Numbered from the stretch's first letter, positions 1-13,290 are shown. The stretch: DNA of 64,000 nucleotides from Sympetrum striolatum (GCA_947579665.1 OX388343.1:99329657-99393656); one strand, 5' to 3'. A program made the numbers and translations. Notes: a model not told the origin generated them from the sequence alone.

Positions 1-624
1 TGCGGGATAATATTAAATTAAAAATGCAAATTCCTCAGAAACTTTTTAATGGCACGACCGGTTTCCATTGGCTTCTTCGATAGAATTTATATGATAGAAA
101 TGTTCTAGCCTACCGATCCGTAACTTTGAATAAATTTTTCTCAGTAAACGAATTCGTTATAATACTAGTAATCTATTTAAGACATTGCAAAAATTCACAA
201 TTTTTCACATTTATTTATTGCAGTACATACGTTGCGCGGTATGTAAGGAATAGATGGTGATAATTACATGAATTCCTCCTGCCCCTTTAAAATGATTCCT
301 TCGTATATTAATAGCACATATTTTTAGACATGCTTCAGTTTTTTATGCGAATTACGCCAAATAATAAGGCGGAACGAATATGTAATTGTAGTGGTGGTGA
401 TATGTAATTCATTTTAAATCATTTTATATTAACCATCAATTTTTAACAATTTCATCACAAATGTTTATTCCTTGATTTTAAAATATAAATAACACAATAA
501 TTTCAAAATATCTCGAAACCGATGATTTTCGTAATTACATAATAGTTTTGTTTCATAGCAGCAGTATATACTCAGGTACAAACCGAGTTATTCAGCAAAT
601 TCGCTGAAAAACCCCTTCGGCTAA

Positions 625-1420
625 AGCCGGCGCCACACGATACGTCAAATGTTGGGTACAACGTTTGATCCAACGTTCGGATCAAATGATTCGATAGTTG
701 ATGAGGCAAACGATTCTGCCACGCGATGTGACGAATGTTTGATCCAATACGTTTGGTTCAAACATTTGCTTGCTGCTTCATTTGCTGCGGGAAATGGCGG
801 AAGATAGGGAGATTGCCGTAGCTGCTGCCACAGTAGTGGTATTATCCTGTTCACAATTATTACCTGACCAATGAACTCCAAAGTAAGTTCATTGTTCCAT
901 TCCATTTTTGGCTGTAAAATAAATTTAATATAACATTTTGCATTTTTCCATGAACTATTTTGAAAATTTTAATCCTAAATCTTGTAACTCATATTTAGTA
1001 CAGGTAGTACTTGTTGAAGTATTTAGAGCGTACATACTAAAAATTGGTCACTGTTCACGGTATCTTAAATGTTAATATTATGAGCTTGGTCGCACTTAGT
1101 AATATACACAACGTATTCAATAACAAAATCCAGTAAATCTGTTAATTGCCTGTCACAATAAAAGTCTGACGTCCTGAAATCCCGTTCACTTCTCACGAGC
1201 CCGTGTGGCCGAGAGTCTAACCTTCCAACCGAGTTCCCTCGAATGCTCGAGACTTCCTTCGACTCGGGTCACAAAGACGGACAACAGTCGGAACATCTTC
1301 CAACGCGAACGTTTGACGCTTGACATTGTAAGCTCTTTGTTCGATACTCTGCTACACAATGCTACAAACTATCAAGCTTCCAACGTTGGAAGGTGTTCCT
1401 AGCATCGTCTGGCGCCGGCT
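625..1420. mobile_element. PIF/Harbinger-like element, 3-bp TAA target duplication
   Basis: The left end AGCCGGCGCCACACGAT (625 on) and the reverse complement of the right end AGCCGGCGCCAGACGAT match in 16 of 17 bases. Both ends are flanked by TAA (622-624 and 1421-1423). A 3-bp TAA/TTA duplication is the hallmark of PIF/Harbinger insertion. At about 0.8 kb it is too short for a complete autonomous element and holds no transposase that I recognise, so it is an internally deleted copy with one exon remnant. Confidence 0.8.
864..905 (-). pseudogene. MADF-like first exon remnant inside the Harbinger element
   Basis: The minus strand reads MEWNNELTLEFIGQ and then CAG|GTAATA, a good donor site at 863-862. 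The W..ELTLEFI pattern is how MADF/Myb-SANT-like DNA-binding domains start (W-x-x-E-x-x-x-x-x-I), and Harbinger elements commonly carry a second gene of this class. The open frame continues past the donor to 645, but the residues after GQ lose the pattern, which supports a splice there. No second exon was found in the element. Identification rests on 14 residues. Confidence 0.4.
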
Positions 1421-1871
1421 TAATACTCAAGCGAATGTTTCAATCTGTTAGAAAAGCCTGCCGTAGTCGGACTTAGGCTTATACATTCTTTACTCAATTA
1501 AAATTATAGCCAATTTTCTCTGCAGTGTCGTACGTCGGGACTTTAGTGTTGAAAACAATCATTTTTGATCGTACTTCCCGATTTGGCGACGTCAGGCGTC
1601 ACAGGAATTCCAACCCTTAGCTTATACTCCAACAATTAGATTTCCTAGTTTTTGTGATAAATTAGATGTCTCAGCTTATGCTCAGGCTGGCTTATACTCG
1701 AATACACACATTAATGATCAAACAACTGGGTCCATACACATTGCTAAGATCGTAGGTATGATATGCATGTTTAAGTCTTCGAAGTATGAAGACGTTACTT
1801 ACAGTGTACAGGTATACAAATCAAGGTTATCTTAAATTATGTCTCATTATTCAAAAGAAGATGAATTTGCT

Positions 1872-1918
1872 TTAGTAACTCTCAAAATTTACCTTAGGTA
1901 GATTTTGAGAGTTACTAA
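1872..1918. repeat. 47-bp near-perfect palindrome
   Basis: Left arm 1872-1894 (TTAGTAACTCTCAAAATTT...) and right arm 1896-1918 match as inverted repeats in 22 of 23 positions around a single central base. The rest of 1424-3480 is AT-rich and shows no gene that I recognise. Confidence 0.8.
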
Positions 1919-3479
1919 GGCACCGATAAATTCCGCGGCCCTAATGCCTTCTCCGTTATTGAAGCTTTTAGTTCGTAATGCATTATTTCGATATGGACAT
2001 ACAGGTTTCATTAAATCCTGATCTCATCCGAGACCAGTGTTCTTTTTTTGTAATATATTATCTATTTGCCTGTTTATATTAAATACAAGATTTCATCGAA
2101 ATGATATTTACCAAGACCATCTATGGGATTCTTTTTAAGATGGGTTTCAATTCCCATATCCCCATATTTAATCACTCGATTTTTTAATATCTTTAATTTA
2201 TTGAAGCAGGTAATGAATGATCGGTTATATTTATATTTGAGACATTATATTTGGTTCAGTTCCTTTTTATAATTTAATTAATAACTAATAGCTCTGTCAA
2301 AATCAGCATTTTTGACCATAATCTGCTATTTCAAAGAAATACTTAGAAGTACTTCTTCAAAGAAGTCATTAGAATTTAAGTTTACATTTTTAAAACAATT
2401 TATTTAATATATGCGTAGAAACAAAGTTATTTATTTAATAATGAAATAACATGTTCTGTTCCATACATCCATATTATAAATGTAATTGTTTTTTTTTAAA
2501 TAAACAAGAATGATATCTGCTATTATGATATTGAGTTAAAATCCATTTGATGTGAATTCCTTCCATATAATAGCAAATGGATAGATATATTCGATTATAA
2601 TTCATGGTCACGCGTTGACCTAGCATTGCAGTGATACTATTGACATGGTCTGAAATTATGGGCTGTGTGGCTACCGATTGAAATTTAATGATATATACAT
2701 AGAGTAGATCTGTTGCCGATACACTTGCTGTAAATACTACCTAATATGGAGGACGTGCTACAGAAATTACTATTTTACAATCAGCATAGTTACAAAATAT
2801 TGCTTATAATAGTACTAACACTTGCTTCGCTCCGCTTAGATGTTTAGATATTTAGCGATTGTGTTAAAAACATTTCATATTAATTTTTGTATTTCTTTTT
2901 TTACAGGTGAGTTCATCATGTAAAACTCCTGATCGTGATCTAATTTCGTAACTACTCATGCCCTTCCACCTTAAGACTTAAGGATACTTATGCCTCTAAA
3001 TATAATATTGAATACAGTTTTAATTTACTAAAGATATCGAGGCAAACTTTCTTTCTATCTACTTTAGTAATTTCATAAGCATATAGTTAATTGCAGAAAT
3101 GTATAGCAATAGACTTTTGTAGCTCCTCCTTTATACAATGTTTAGTTTTGTTTATGAAGAGAAGCAATTAATAATGAAACTCATAAAATATTACAATGCT
3201 CAATATTTTCAACCTTTCTCAGCATATTTTATTCTTAATTACCACTTATTTGAGTTTGAATACTTTCCAAATAGTATTTGGTGGCTGTTGTTTATAATGA
3301 GCATTTACTATGTACGTTAACTACCTGCGCAGTAGGGGAAGAGGGAATATAGTGCCTTAGCCTACGTACCCTAGCCTTGGCTACTGAAGCAGGCATCTCT
3401 TCCAGGGCCCTTTCTTTCACCTTCTTGCGCAAGAGTTGAGGGTTCTGTCCCCTCAAAACTCCTGTTCGTACCGTGTTAT

Positions 3480-4700
3480 TCTTTGTTCCGCGCCATATAA
3501 AGTTGACTTGAAATGAAATTCATAAATAATTATACAAGCCCGATGATTTCTAAATAAACTAACCACGAACTTTCAGTATTGATACATTACTTAAAATGGC
3601 AAAGAAATCCAGAAGATATGTTTCACTCCATTCTTATTTTGTACGTTCTTTCAATGAACTACTATTATCTTCGTTTTGGAAATATGGATGGCTTGCTCTT
3701 TTCTACTCCCTCCAGGTGTACTTGAATAAAAATAAAATTAAAAAATAATTATAGAAGCTTGATGACTCCAATACGAACTATCTACGAAGTTTCATCGAAC
3801 GGTTTGCTCTTCTTTGCTCCGCGCATCGTATAGTTGAATTAAAATAAAATGTATAAATAATTATATATGCCCGATTATCTCTAAATAAACTAATCACGAT
3901 CTTTCATTATTGATACATTATTTAAGATAGCAAAGAAATCCAGAAGATATGATATATATCTTATTTGTACGTTCCTTCAATGAACTACTATTATCTATAC
4001 TATTACTATATCTACTACTATTATCTTCGTCCTGGTCATATGGATGGCTTCTTCTTTTTTACTACTGCAAGGTATCGTTGACTTGAAATAATTTTCAAAA
4101 ATTATTATAAAAGTATGATTACTCCAATATAAACTAAACATGAACTTTCATCAACGATTTATTATTTAATTTAGCAAATTAATTCCAAAACATGTTTTAC
4201 TCAAAACTTATTCTGTACGTTTCTCAAATGAACTCCAATTATTTTCGCCCTGGCCATCTGGATGCCTTATAGCCCAGCCTTTCTTTACTCCCTCCAGGTA
4301 TACTCGAATAAATATAAAACTCAAGAATAATTATAGAATCTTGATTACTCCAATAAAAACTATCTACGAACTTTCATCGGTCGGTTTACTCTTCTTATCT
4401 CCGCGCAAAGTACAGTTGAATTGAAATGAAATTCATAAAAAAATTATATATGCCCGATTATTTTTATATAAATTTACCACGAACTTTCAGCTATGCTACC
4501 TTACTAAACAAGAAAGTGAATACAGAAAATATGTTTCATATAATTCTTATTTTGTGCGTTCCTGCAATGAAGTCCAATTATCTTCGTCCTTGTCATCTGG
4601 ATGACTTACTGTTCATTATTCTCACCAGGTATTGTTAACTGGAAATATAATTCGAAAATCTTTAAAGAAACCCGATTGCTGCAATGTAAACTAACTAAAT
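3480..4700. repeat. Degenerate higher-order tandem repeat array
   Basis: A sequence starting like GTTGAATTGAAATGAAATTC and followed by AATAATTATA-x-x-GCCCGAT recurs at about 3488, 3716, 3826, 4071, 4305, 4409 and 4626. The alternation of roughly 230 and 105 bp gives a higher-order period near 338 bp (3488 to 3826 and 4071 to 4409). A second marker, CTGGTCATCTGGATG-like, recurs at about 3675, 4033, 4250 and 4588. The unit near 4.0 kb carries an extra TACTATTA-rich insertion. Copies are diverged, so this is an old satellite-like array. Open frames inside it are incidental. Confidence 0.75.
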
Positions 4701-5210
4701 AATTAACCAATGTCAAAATTAATCTCATCACCTTTAAGTTTGATTATTATGCACTCAGAAATATAATAAAAATATTTATACAACATGTAAGATATTAATT
4801 GTTAAAAATAGGTGCGAAACAGCAATGCTTAACATAACGCACGCTCGAGCAACCGTGTGATGGAATTGACGAGGACGGAAGATGCAACAAAACAGCTTAA
4901 TTTTACTGAATTAGTTACTCTCAGTCGTCTCAGCCTACGCTAGAGGCATATAAATAGCATATTGAGGCATGTTTATCAGTTTTTTGCAAGTAACATCTGT
5001 TTACGCAAAAATATTGTAGTTGTAACCGAAAAAAATTATGACAAATTTGATGTTTTTGTTGAAATTTCGAAACTTCGAGGAAAAAAATTCTCAAAGAAGA
5101 TATTTTTTGATTTCGTAAAAACTCATATTTGTTATTTCCATGTGAGTGGACCAATTTGCCGGGCATAATATTTCGATCAGAAAAAAGTTGCGAAACGCTC
5201 CATCCTAGTA

Positions 5211-5858
5211 CAGTGGAACCTCGTTTCACGACCGCCTCTGTTCACGACCAACTCGGTTTACGACCAGCTTTGGCAACCAAATTTTGACTCTGTTGGCGTA
5301 CAACAACTCGGTTCACAACCAAGGCTGCCGACCAGTTCAGTTGGCAACCCATACATAACACAGCATCGTTCCTGAGAAACAGTTGCAGACAGGTTGATCA
5401 GTGAACACAGTTCGTGAGCAATTTGCGGATTACTTTATCATTGAAACTGGAAATATTCCATATCATTATAATCACATTTAGCTATCTTAAATTCAAATTA
5501 CTGTATTTTATATTTATTTCGAATTTTCTTTTATTCTTTTATTCTTTATGGGTCTTCTTCCGTATACGCAAGCTGTTAACTGATCGCAGTCAATGAAGCT
5601 CATAAAGACGAATTAAGGAAATAATTAAATAATAATAATATTCACGTAAATTATTAAAGTTTAATTATTTATTAATTTTTTATTAATAATTTTACATGTG
5701 ATTTACCTGCATTCTAAACAGAAACACACTTAAAAATAAAAAGTTTTTAGAGTCTGGAATGGATAAATTGTATTTACATTAATTTCAACGGGAGAAATTG
5801 TCTTGGTTCACGACCAGGGTCTAGGAATAGATTAAGTTCGTGAGCCGAGGTTCCACTC
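5211..5858. mobile_element. pogo/Tigger-like nonautonomous DNA transposon
   Basis: The left end is CAGTGGAACCTCGTTTCACG and the right end, reverse-complemented, is GAGTGGAACCTCGGCTCACG. TA dinucleotides flank both (5209-5210 and 5859-5860), as expected for Tc1/mariner-superfamily insertion. CAGTGGAACCTCG-type ends are typical of the pogo/Tigger group. Internally the phrase TTCACGACCA or a variant recurs several times near the left end (5226-5320) and once near the right (5808-5817), possible transposase-binding subrepeats. No transposase frame remains. Confidence 0.8.
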
Positions 5859-6030
5859 TACTTACTAAGCAATAACTCATTTTTTGATCGTGCAGAAAAT
5901 GCATTCAACCGTGGATTAAATTTGAACTGAAATTTAAATGTAGATTAAAAACGTTTTCTTGACGAAATCATTAATCAGTATCACTTTAAAGTTAAGTTGA
6001 TACTAAAAGGGCACATATACCTAAAGATAG

Positions 6031-6104
6031 CACTGGGGCATCTATTCCGAGAAGAGGTGGGTCATCTATCCTTTCAGTAGGGGAGAGATGCCCTTACAGC
6101 CAGT
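6031..6104. repeat. Small imperfect inverted repeat (GGGCATCT arms)
   Basis: CACTGGGGCATCTATTCC near the left and, inverted, CACTGGCTGTAAGGGCATCT at the right form an imperfect hairpin. It may be a small MITE, but no target duplication is seen. Confidence 0.3.
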
Positions 6105-6138
6105 GGGGCTACACTTTGTCCAAGATAGCCAGTCACTG

Positions 6139-6386
6139 CACGATAATAATAATAATGCCGTCTTTATTTTTTGGGCGAATTTTAGCCTTGGAAGACTATT
6201 CCTCCCCTTTTATTAATTTTATTCATTTTTTTGCATTTTATTTTATTAATATCACACACACACACACAAAATACACAGACAACCATTCCCTAACCGTAAA
6301 TTAATTAGCCGGGACTCGAACCGGGGACCGTGAGGTTGGAGCGTTAACGCGCTAGCATGTTAACCACTCCTCCACCACGGCCGGGT
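6139..6386 (-). mobile_element. tRNA-derived SINE, type II-like head and (ATT)n tail
   Basis: On the minus strand the element starts near 6385 with CCCGGCCGTGGTGGAGGAGT, passes an A-box-like GTGGTTAACATG and a perfect B box GGTTCGAGTCC at about 6313-6323, then a body with a (TG)n stretch (6253-6268 on the plus strand) and a (ATT)n tail at 6139-6151. A tRNA-like head, an unrelated body and a trinucleotide tail are the hallmarks of a SINE. The CCA-adjacent acceptor stem is not intact, so it is not a working tRNA gene. Confidence 0.7.
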
Positions 6387-6628
6387 ATTAGATGAAACTT
6401 TAACTACAAGTTTTCGTACATTATTTCAAAATATTCAAACATTTAAACAGATGCCAACTAGAAAAATTATACTCTACCCTATAACAGGGCTGCATAAAAC
6501 AGTACCTACTTGAAATGATGTTATAAAACTGCGTAACAAGAATTAATCGGCGTGAAAGTCTTGCAGATAGAGGGGTGCCTTCCAACTGACTGACGAGCAC
6601 CGTTAGTGGAGCAATCTTGAGCAATCTT

Positions 6629-6761
6629 AGGCTCCCGGATAGTCATGTGGACAGCGCGTTTGCCTTTGGTGAAAGCGGTCCCGGGTTCGATTCCCGGTGG
6701 GAGCCAATGTGCGAAATGACCTAAGCTGTCGAAGCACTTTTAACAATACTACTTCTACTAC
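6629..6761 (+). mobile_element. tRNA-derived SINE with perfect 12-bp target duplication
   Basis: The head at 6630-6705 has a GGCTCCC/GGGAGCC acceptor-like stem and an intact T arm (CCGGG TTCGATT CCCGG), but no proper anticodon stem. The body TGTGCGAAATGACCTAAGC follows, then a tail of TAC/ACT triplets. TTGAGCAATCTT occurs just before (6617-6628) and just after (6762-6773) the element, which fixes its ends and implies a fairly recent insertion. Confidence 0.85.
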
Positions 6762-7689
6762 TTGAGCAATCTTGTTTTCCTTAAAATTACTATAACTGGG
6801 GGATATCTCCCGGTGGGACATCTCACCCGGACTTACCTTATAACAGCAAAGTGTTTTATCGACACCAAACTAGCATTTTCTGACGCTGGAATTTTCTTAT
6901 CACTGGAAATTACACTGAAAACTACATAAACCTAATAGATTGTTGTCAGAATATTAATCTAAATCAATAGCTTTAAAGAATTCCTTAGTAGGAATAGCAT
7001 TGCGAACATTACGAATCATTGACATCACCATCAGTATAGTTTAGTAATATTTTACTTCAAAGCTCCGTTTCACCCAATGTATTTAGGCTAAAAAGCATAG
7101 CACTACTATCTGTTTCCCGTAAATTTTGTCCTTCCATTGCCATTGTCTTTTCGGTTACCTTCTTTAGGACGTTGTATTTTCCCTTTAGTTATTCCCAAGA
7201 TCTACAACTAAGTTCCTGGGCACAGATTAACATGGAACCTTGTTGTATACAGTCATAGATTTATCAATAACTGCTTCATGTATAAAATACTACCTAGAGA
7301 AAAAACAAAATATAGCTTCCGCTACCACGCTGCACCATTACTTTGGCTATTTTCTATAGTTTTTTCAGACACAAAATATAGCCATAACTTCTGCTATCTA
7401 CAGTGAAATTATGTTTCTCTTTCATTATATATTCTCTGAATCAAATATTCAATTACCGAAAGATATCAGGAATGACCAATTAAAGACCAATTATGAGAAA
7501 AAGTTCCTTTAAGAAGCTTTATGTGAAATATGCTCCACTTCTTACGTCCATACACTATGATACATTATTGTCACCGAAAAAAAACAGCAGAATGTATTCC
7601 CTCTTAATTTTTGGGCGTTGTTGAATTTCCAGCCTCAAATTCAACTTTTTTTGTTTCTGTATCTTACTTAATGAAAAAGTGCTTTCGCA

Positions 7690-7770
7690 TTTTGGCTCCC
7701 ACCGGGAATTGAACCCGGGACTGCTTTCAACAAAGGCAAACGCGCTGTCCACACGAATATCCGGGAGCTT
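7690..7770 (-). mobile_element. Second copy of the GGCTCCC-type SINE (truncated tail)
   Basis: The minus strand reads GAGCTCCCGGATATTC-like, GTGGACAGCGCGTTTGCC, then CCCGGGTTCAATTCCCGG and GGGAGCC, the same head as the copy at 6629 in inverted orientation. Only a few bases of the body (AAAATGCGAAA) follow. The B box has one change (GGTTCAATTCC). The surrounding 6.8-12.9 kb shows no recognisable gene. Confidence 0.8.
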
Positions 7771-10448
7771 TCTTCGAAAAGCTCGTACGTGCAACCATAC
7801 CCATTAATGCCCGCATTTTTCGAAGGTCTCTTATATGAAAATGGTGACCAGACATTTACATTTCAAGTCACAATAACCAAATCACTGAATTTAATTCATA
7901 GAACAATACTCTTATTAAGTCTTACATGGGGCACACAAAATACTTAATTGTTGTGTCTCAGGTATTATGATCAGAACTCGAAGCTTTTGCAGGAATACCG
8001 TGAGATTTTCCGGGCATCACAGGGACCATATTTATTCTTAACGTAAATGTCTGAATGAATATTGAATATTATTCTATCTGTAGAAAGAAACAATAGCGAA
8101 ATACAACAGCTAAATATCAATTGCTACTAGATTTAGGAATATGAAAAAAGTTTGCTGTAGGCAAAAATTGTGGCTCTCTTTTTATATTTTAAGACGATCT
8201 TTCGGAAACAGTTCATCCTATATACCGACGTTTCTCATACCGAGTGTGGTTTCCTTGTTAGACTAGTATTATTATATTATATATTATTATAGTATTATTA
8301 AGGGCTATGGAAAACGCACACAAAAAACTTCGAATGTCCGTAAGTGCAGAATTCTTTAAATGAATTATTCCTTAATTAAGGTTCTGTATTGATTATTTAT
8401 CAATCTCGAAGTATGCTAGTGGACATTCTTCTAAATGTTTCCTCCCATCGAGGATGCAATATATATACAAAAATAAATGAATATTCACATAAAAACCTAC
8501 GAAAGCCTCTGTCATTCAATAATTAATCGATTTCGTTATTCTCTTGCTATTTATAAACTTTGAAGAATACTTGAGAGTGTTCTGCCATTTGTATGGATTA
8601 TTGTAATATGTTATGACGATAGTAATTGTGCTTTACGCACATATAAGGGTTGGAGATTTACCAAAATGACCCTAACTTCGCGTACAGGAGATTTAAATAT
8701 TGTTTCATAAGTAATGCACGGTATCGGTAGAATGGGAGAAATGAGAGGCATATAGTGTTGGAATCTATCACTAAAGGTTTGATGGGACTAATTTGGGTCT
8801 GTAAAGCTTCTTGGCTTTCTAAATTCGTATAAGAACCATTTAAACCGTATAATTAATAATATTAAATGCATAGAAATTAAATACCTACATACATATTTAT
8901 ACTTATTTAGTATCCAAAGATCATAAATCTCTTTCTCAATCCATTTTCTTAGATAAAAGCTTTAATGCATGCCATTATACAAATAAAAAAGTCATCTACC
9001 TAAACCTGGGAGGGTCCTCTACCCATTCACTATTAGCTGCTAATATCTTTAGAGAGATTACTTCATTTATGTTTACTTATTATCCCCATTAAAATTTATA
9101 CGGACACTTTCGCTAGTATCCTTTAATTTTTCCTGGAATGGATGGAAAATATTCTCAAATGAATAGATGCTAATAAGTGAAAATCCTGAAATGTAGCGAG
9201 AAAGAAACAGGGTGTCAATTAAGTTAAGATTTGTCTTTTTTAGTTCATTCTTCAAAATCAGGACTTCTTATGAGGAACTTTTCGATATGATGACGATCAA
9301 CGGGAAGATGGAGATGTATGAACCAAGCGGCGTGAAGTCTCGGAACTACATTTGAATATTTGATTGAGAGCTATGGAGGTATAGATATCTATTTTGTCTC
9401 TGATTGATTTTAAGGTCACCTAAGGGCCTTCATGTAGATATTACAAGAAATATTTTTAAGCGAATCCATGGTGGATATATTTGCTGTTTTAGGTAAGCTT
9501 GGTTTTTGAATCGTTTTCAACGATTTCTAAGGTACCCTCTACTCTTCTGATATTGTCGAGGATTCATTGCAAGGAACATAATGTAGAGGTGCCCCGAATA
9601 TTGAGATTGATATCTGAGGTAAGATAATAAAAGTCACTATGTTCTGTTGTGGCACAACGGGGAGAATACTTTAAGTACAAGAGGGGAAAATATTTGGGGA
9701 ATAATGGAAATTAACATTAATAAGCTTACAGCATCCAAGTAACATTCACAAAATATCTAATAAAGTAGAATAACTAGGTAGTAATACTAGTGGAAATAAA
9801 TATGTGGAATGTTACATATGGTAAGTGGATGATAAATAATTGGAAGTAAATATGTAACTAGTTTCAGTTGATTCTTCCTTATTATATTCTTTTTTAAGGC
9901 AAGGTAATTTCTTATATGTATTATCCATCGAATCTTGCAATCGGTCTTCATATTTACACGCTTCTACTTTGCATCATATTATCCAATTGAGTTTTCCGGT
10001 GAGTCTTTTACGCAAGGCATAAATCTCATTTGTGAAATGAGCCAATCACAGTTTTATGTAGATCTCCTGCCATCTCTATCATTACGTAATTGTCACAGAT
10101 TAGTTTGTTGTATTCATTTATCGCTTAATTCACAACATGTTTATCAGTTTTACGGGTATATCTTCGTTTAATGAGGACTTTCTAGTCCTCAGGTGGGGTT
10201 GGTGAACCTATGTCCTAACTGAAACACGTGCCCTGAGCTTACCTTGAACTGTGAAAAGCGTAGATAAAATATTAAAGGTCGTCGGAGCTCCATATATGGT
10301 CTAACGCACTAGTCAGTAATATCGTAAGTCAACAGAACCAAAAAATGTAATTCTGTTAGAGGTGTAGTAAGAGCATTCTTAACATAGTCTAACTTCTTTT
10401 TGCACGAAAGCACAAGACGAACACAGGAATCGACCACAAAAATTGTAG

Positions 10449-10505
10449 AAACTGTTTAGGTAAAACTGATCAGGTAAAACTGTGGAAACTGTTTAGGTAA
10501 ACTTG
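10449..10505 (+). repeat. Short tandem duplication
   Basis: GAAACTGTTTAGGTAAA occurs twice about 40 bases apart, with GATCAGGTAAAACTGTG between. It is a minor local duplication. Confidence 0.6.
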
Positions 10506-12904
10506 GTGAACGCCAGATACTTCAGACTTAAAAAAAACGGTGAATGAGATGTACTATATGAAAAAATATAATTAACACACATGAGCACAAACAAATATGC
10601 CCAAAACTTATCATTCATATCGAAATAATTTTCTAGTCTTATTCTCGATTTTATTGATTCATTGCATCGCAAGAACTCATGTATAAACTACATATCAGGA
10701 TACAAGTACTGATATTCATCTTAGATGACATCCACATTATTCCTAATGGTTACTTTCATAGTGGCGTAAACCCTAACCCGAGGTACTTCTTCTGCACTTC
10801 CATTCTCCTGCATCTTTTCCAACTCATTTCGATTCTCGATAATACGGCCCATCTCATTTCTGCTTCGTTTAATAACCTCTCATCTCCAAGGCTTTTCACG
10901 TAAATCCTGAAAATCCATTGCCTTAACATCTTCCGCTTCACGTTTCCGCGGAGTCACACGTAAAATTTACTCTTCCATCGCGACACATATTTTCCGGATG
11001 GATTCCCCTTCATGTGCGGCCTTGGCCCATTTTCATTTGAACGCTCACTCTGTCTCCCCTATCTCCATCCCCTCCCTTTATTCTTTCGGACATCCATTCA
11101 AACACTCCTCAACTCTTATCGCTGCCACTGGCGAGCATCCGCTCTTTTTTGTATGCAGCTCCCTGCAGTGACTCTCCTTCCCTTCGAAATTGCACCCTCC
11201 CCGCTCCACTTTCTGGCAACTTATGGATTATTTCATGCACGTTTATCCTTTTTGTATTCCTAAGGCATTTAGAAACTCCCTGAGAATTTACTTCTTTCGC
11301 TCTTTTTCTTCCGTTTCCGTATTTCGACGAGGAAACACGTTTTCTTGGCAGACTTCTCGGCCGCGCTTTTCAATCATCTCCTGCGTCTTTGATTCGTTTG
11401 TCTCAGTGAAAAGCCTCAACAGGGCCTTCGTTCTTTTTTCGCTACCTATTTGCTCGGTGCAAGATTTCTCGAGAACGAGCCGACCCAACGTTGATTGAGA
11501 TGTTTGTTTCGAAGCCTTAGAAAATGGGATGGGTTCACCCGAAAATGGATTATGTTTTCTTGCTTACCTTTTTCTTTCAAACGCAGTTTTGTCAATTTCT
11601 TGTCAGAATGACTTATACGTGAAAGATTGCTCTGTGTAATTATTCCAGAATATTCCCTTCACCTTATCTTCATATTTAAAGTTGAAATTTTATGGCTTTT
11701 GGGTGTTCGTCTCAGATTCAAGCCCACACTGTCATAGCAAAATTTTTACAACTGTTCTCTGAGACCTGGATGGCACGTTAAATTCGAATTAAGATAGTCC
11801 AGTTTGAATTTCGCAATGAATATATATTAAGTAAATCGATCATTTCAGGCCGTACTTCGTAGAATGACATCTTCACTATAGCAAGAGAAAAAACAACTTC
11901 GTAAATTTCCACACTAAAGTTTTTATTCTCCGACCGATTTCGGTCGATTGTAGTCTTTAAGTAAACGTCAAATGTTTTAGTTACAAGCTTTATTGCTTCT
12001 GAAGAACGAAGTTAGAAGAAATGATCGTGCAGAGTCGAGTTAACCACCGACAGAAACGATATTAAATAGTAATATTTATTATTGTTATGGAATATCGCTT
12101 TTGATTGAAAATCTTGAAAATTTTGAAGGGATGAATAGATACTTTCGAAAGAACAGAATTGATTCACTTCGGCGTTTAAGATATTCAGCAAAAAGAATTG
12201 ATAAGTTTCGCTATCTTAAAAGTATAAAAAGAGGGAAATATAATCTTTATTTGAGCTAAAAATTAAATGTATACAGTGACATATATTAATGAAGAGAGGA
12301 ATGTAAAGATATATTTTATCATGAATGTGTTAATACGCCACCATATTATTATTCCATTCATTCTTAGGATGAGAGTTAAGTTTAAGGTCCCTTTTTACTT
12401 CTTAAAAATCCAATGGAACTGTAATATCTGTCTGTATTTAAGAACAATTTCGACTAAAGTAATACGATCCCCAGTATTACTTAAGATTTAATTGTTTCCC
12501 AATTAGAAGTCAGGCTATGTGTATGATTTTCGATTTTATACGTTATACAGGCTTTTTCAATAATTTTATTTGCAGCATATTCGTTGATTTATCTTAAGAA
12601 AAGTTTCCAATCAATAAAATAGGCATCATAAAATAGGATTTCAACCACGATTGGATTTAATTCCATCCGATGGCAAACATATGGACTAAAAAAATGATCC
12701 GCACTAAGTATTTAATAGTTTTCTTGAGAAAACATACTCTCACTTTATTTACAAAGAGTAAGTAGTTGATAAAGGACATTATATTAAATTAATTTCGAGA
12801 CAAATTCTTTGTTATAAAATATCCGGTTCCCTGAATCTAGTATTTAAGTATTTCAACGAAGACTTTCCAATAACTGTTTTATAATATTCTCTATTATTTT
12901 TTTT

Positions 12905-13290
12905 ACTTGTCGATTCTAATTTTTCCCAACCAGGTTCTTCAATCATTGCAGAGATGCTATCCGTCTTCCAATATCCACCTTAAGCAAACCTTGCAGCTCT
13001 CCTCTGAACATTTTCGAATCCATCCGCAAGTCCTTTCTGGCGTGGATTCCAAATGCTATAAATATACTCAAGTATAGGCCTGACAGGTGTTACATTTGCC
13101 TTTCTTTTACTTTCCTATGGCACTTCTTAGAGTTTCTAATTACGAAATTTACGTGTTTGTTTGCTTTGCATTTTATGCTTTCGATTTGAAATTTTAAATT
13201 AATACTGAAGGTGAGCCCTAGATATCGGATGTCCTTATCTGTTGGTACGCGTGAGTCTCCTTTATTATAATTGAATTTAAATTTATATCT
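12905..13290 (-). pseudogene. Decayed non-LTR retrotransposon RT C-terminal fragment
   Basis: Conceptual minus-strand translation, with breaks, gives DIRYLGLTFSINLKF near 13230, then an RPILEYIYSIWNPRQK segment near 13070 and VQRRAARF near 13010, ending in EEPGWEKLE near 12915. This order (YLG...F, then RP-x-LEY-A-x-x-x-W-x-P, then VQRRAARF, then LGWxxLE) is the region after the RT catalytic core in jockey/CR1-type LINEs. In-frame stops and shifts show it is dead. The active-site YADD block is not present here. Confidence 0.7.

Noticed and set aside
6630..6705. 76-nt tRNA-like sequence as a functional tRNA gene
   Set aside because: The acceptor-like and T stems fit, but the anticodon stem and the spacing before the acceptor 3' strand do not. 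It has a SINE body, a triplet tail and a target duplication.
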